This document shows, in pieces, positions 63,858-64,000 of a DNA stretch of 64,000 bases. The notes under the pieces are model-generated. The model made no database searches and was not told the DNA's origin. It worked only from the letters and a program-made list of their open reading frames with translations. Numbering within the stretch: the first letter of the stretch is position 1; each line of letters opens with the position of its first letter. Origin of the DNA: Pseudobdellovibrionaceae bacterium (lineage in GTDB: Bacteria > Bdellovibrionota > Bdellovibrionia > Bdellovibrionales > Bdellovibrionaceae). The stretch spans positions 1 to 64,000 of the forward strand of contig CANFQX010000014.1 in NCBI GenBank assembly GCA_947449255.1, given 5' to 3'. The position numbers were made by a program, and so were the translations under genes.

Positions 63858-64000
63858 ATGATGCTTGAAACCACTTCTCAACCTTCACTTGAGAGACAAA
63901 AAACACCACGAGTGCTCGTCATTGATGACAGTCTCGACTCAGTTAAGCTAATGTCACACATCCTTGATCATTATAAATGTGACGTCACGATGGCCTTTGA
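63858..64000 (+). CDS. Response regulator, N-terminal part (cut by the window edge)
   Basis: The first 47 residues of a receiver-domain protein: after a polar leader, VLVIDDSLDSVKLMSHILDHY has the acidic pair of the receiver and the first helix. The phospho-acceptor and any output domain are outside the window. AAGGAG lies 6 bases before the first of two ATGs. Confidence 0.85.
   Translation, partial: MMLETTSQPSLERQKTPRVLVIDDSLDSVKLMSHILDHYKCDVTMAF

Overview
The window is a piece of bacterial chromosome, AT-leaning, with densely packed genes that are mostly on the minus strand. The gene set fits a Bdellovibrionota-like (former 'deltaproteobacterial') Gram-negative: an Mpl/LD-carboxypeptidase murein-recycling group, outer-membrane barrel and lipoprotein genes, RNase Y, the cdaA-cdaR-glmM group, and several short or unplaced proteins of a kind I associate with Bdellovibrio relatives. 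That placement is inference; no rRNA or other phylogenetic marker is present and I found no tRNA gene.

Layout. 1-5.4 kb: an accessory-looking island with a FIST-domain / CheX / CheY / CheA-like signalling operon (minus), between the tail of an IS3-family transposase (3-119) and a decayed IS91-family (Y2) transposase (about 4800-5434). 6-13 kb: single genes in mixed orientation, including a lytic transglycosylase, SufE with a cysteine-rich partner, a lipoprotein with a candidate NlpC/P60-like end, a zinc alcohol dehydrogenase and a lipocalin. 13-25.5 kb: glnD and mutS, then a translationally coupled series (unknown protein, purB, ldcA-type S66 peptidase, serine hydrolase, mpl). 26.7-34.7 kb: iscS-mnmA-mtaB-rnc-era-der-NSS transporter, which joins sulfur donation, tRNA thiolation and ribosome/RNA maturation. 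36-44.7 kb: aldehyde dehydrogenase, tilS, ftsH, cdaA, cdaR, glmM, pdxJ, tsaE, which links tRNA modification, c-di-AMP synthesis and cell-wall precursor supply. 44.7-53.9 kb: glpX, pgsA, an RRM RNA-binding protein, an exonuclease, an AI-2E-type permease, a PAP2 phosphatase and fumarase. 54-61.9 kb: a second accessory-looking stretch with an OPA-type transporter, a tandem Usp protein, LuxR and TetR regulators, a nitronate-monooxygenase-like enzyme, and a TauE/SafE permease with its DUF1634 partner. 62-64 kb: RNase Y and the start of a response regulator.

Three conserved genes (cheX, tsaE, rny) are each broken by an apparent single extra base in or next to a homopolymer, and in each the downstream frame carries the rest of the conserved protein. 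The shared direction of the change suggests either homopolymer sequencing error or replication/transcription slippage. The A9 run in rny is the strongest case.

Non-coding structure worth attention: a hairpin that would pair with the ribosome-binding site of the nitronate-monooxygenase gene, a 161-bp element bounded by a perfect 26-bp inverted repeat directly after that gene, a two-hairpin leader in front of the unknown gene at 34888, and a sigma-28-like promoter in front of the chemotaxis-like operon.
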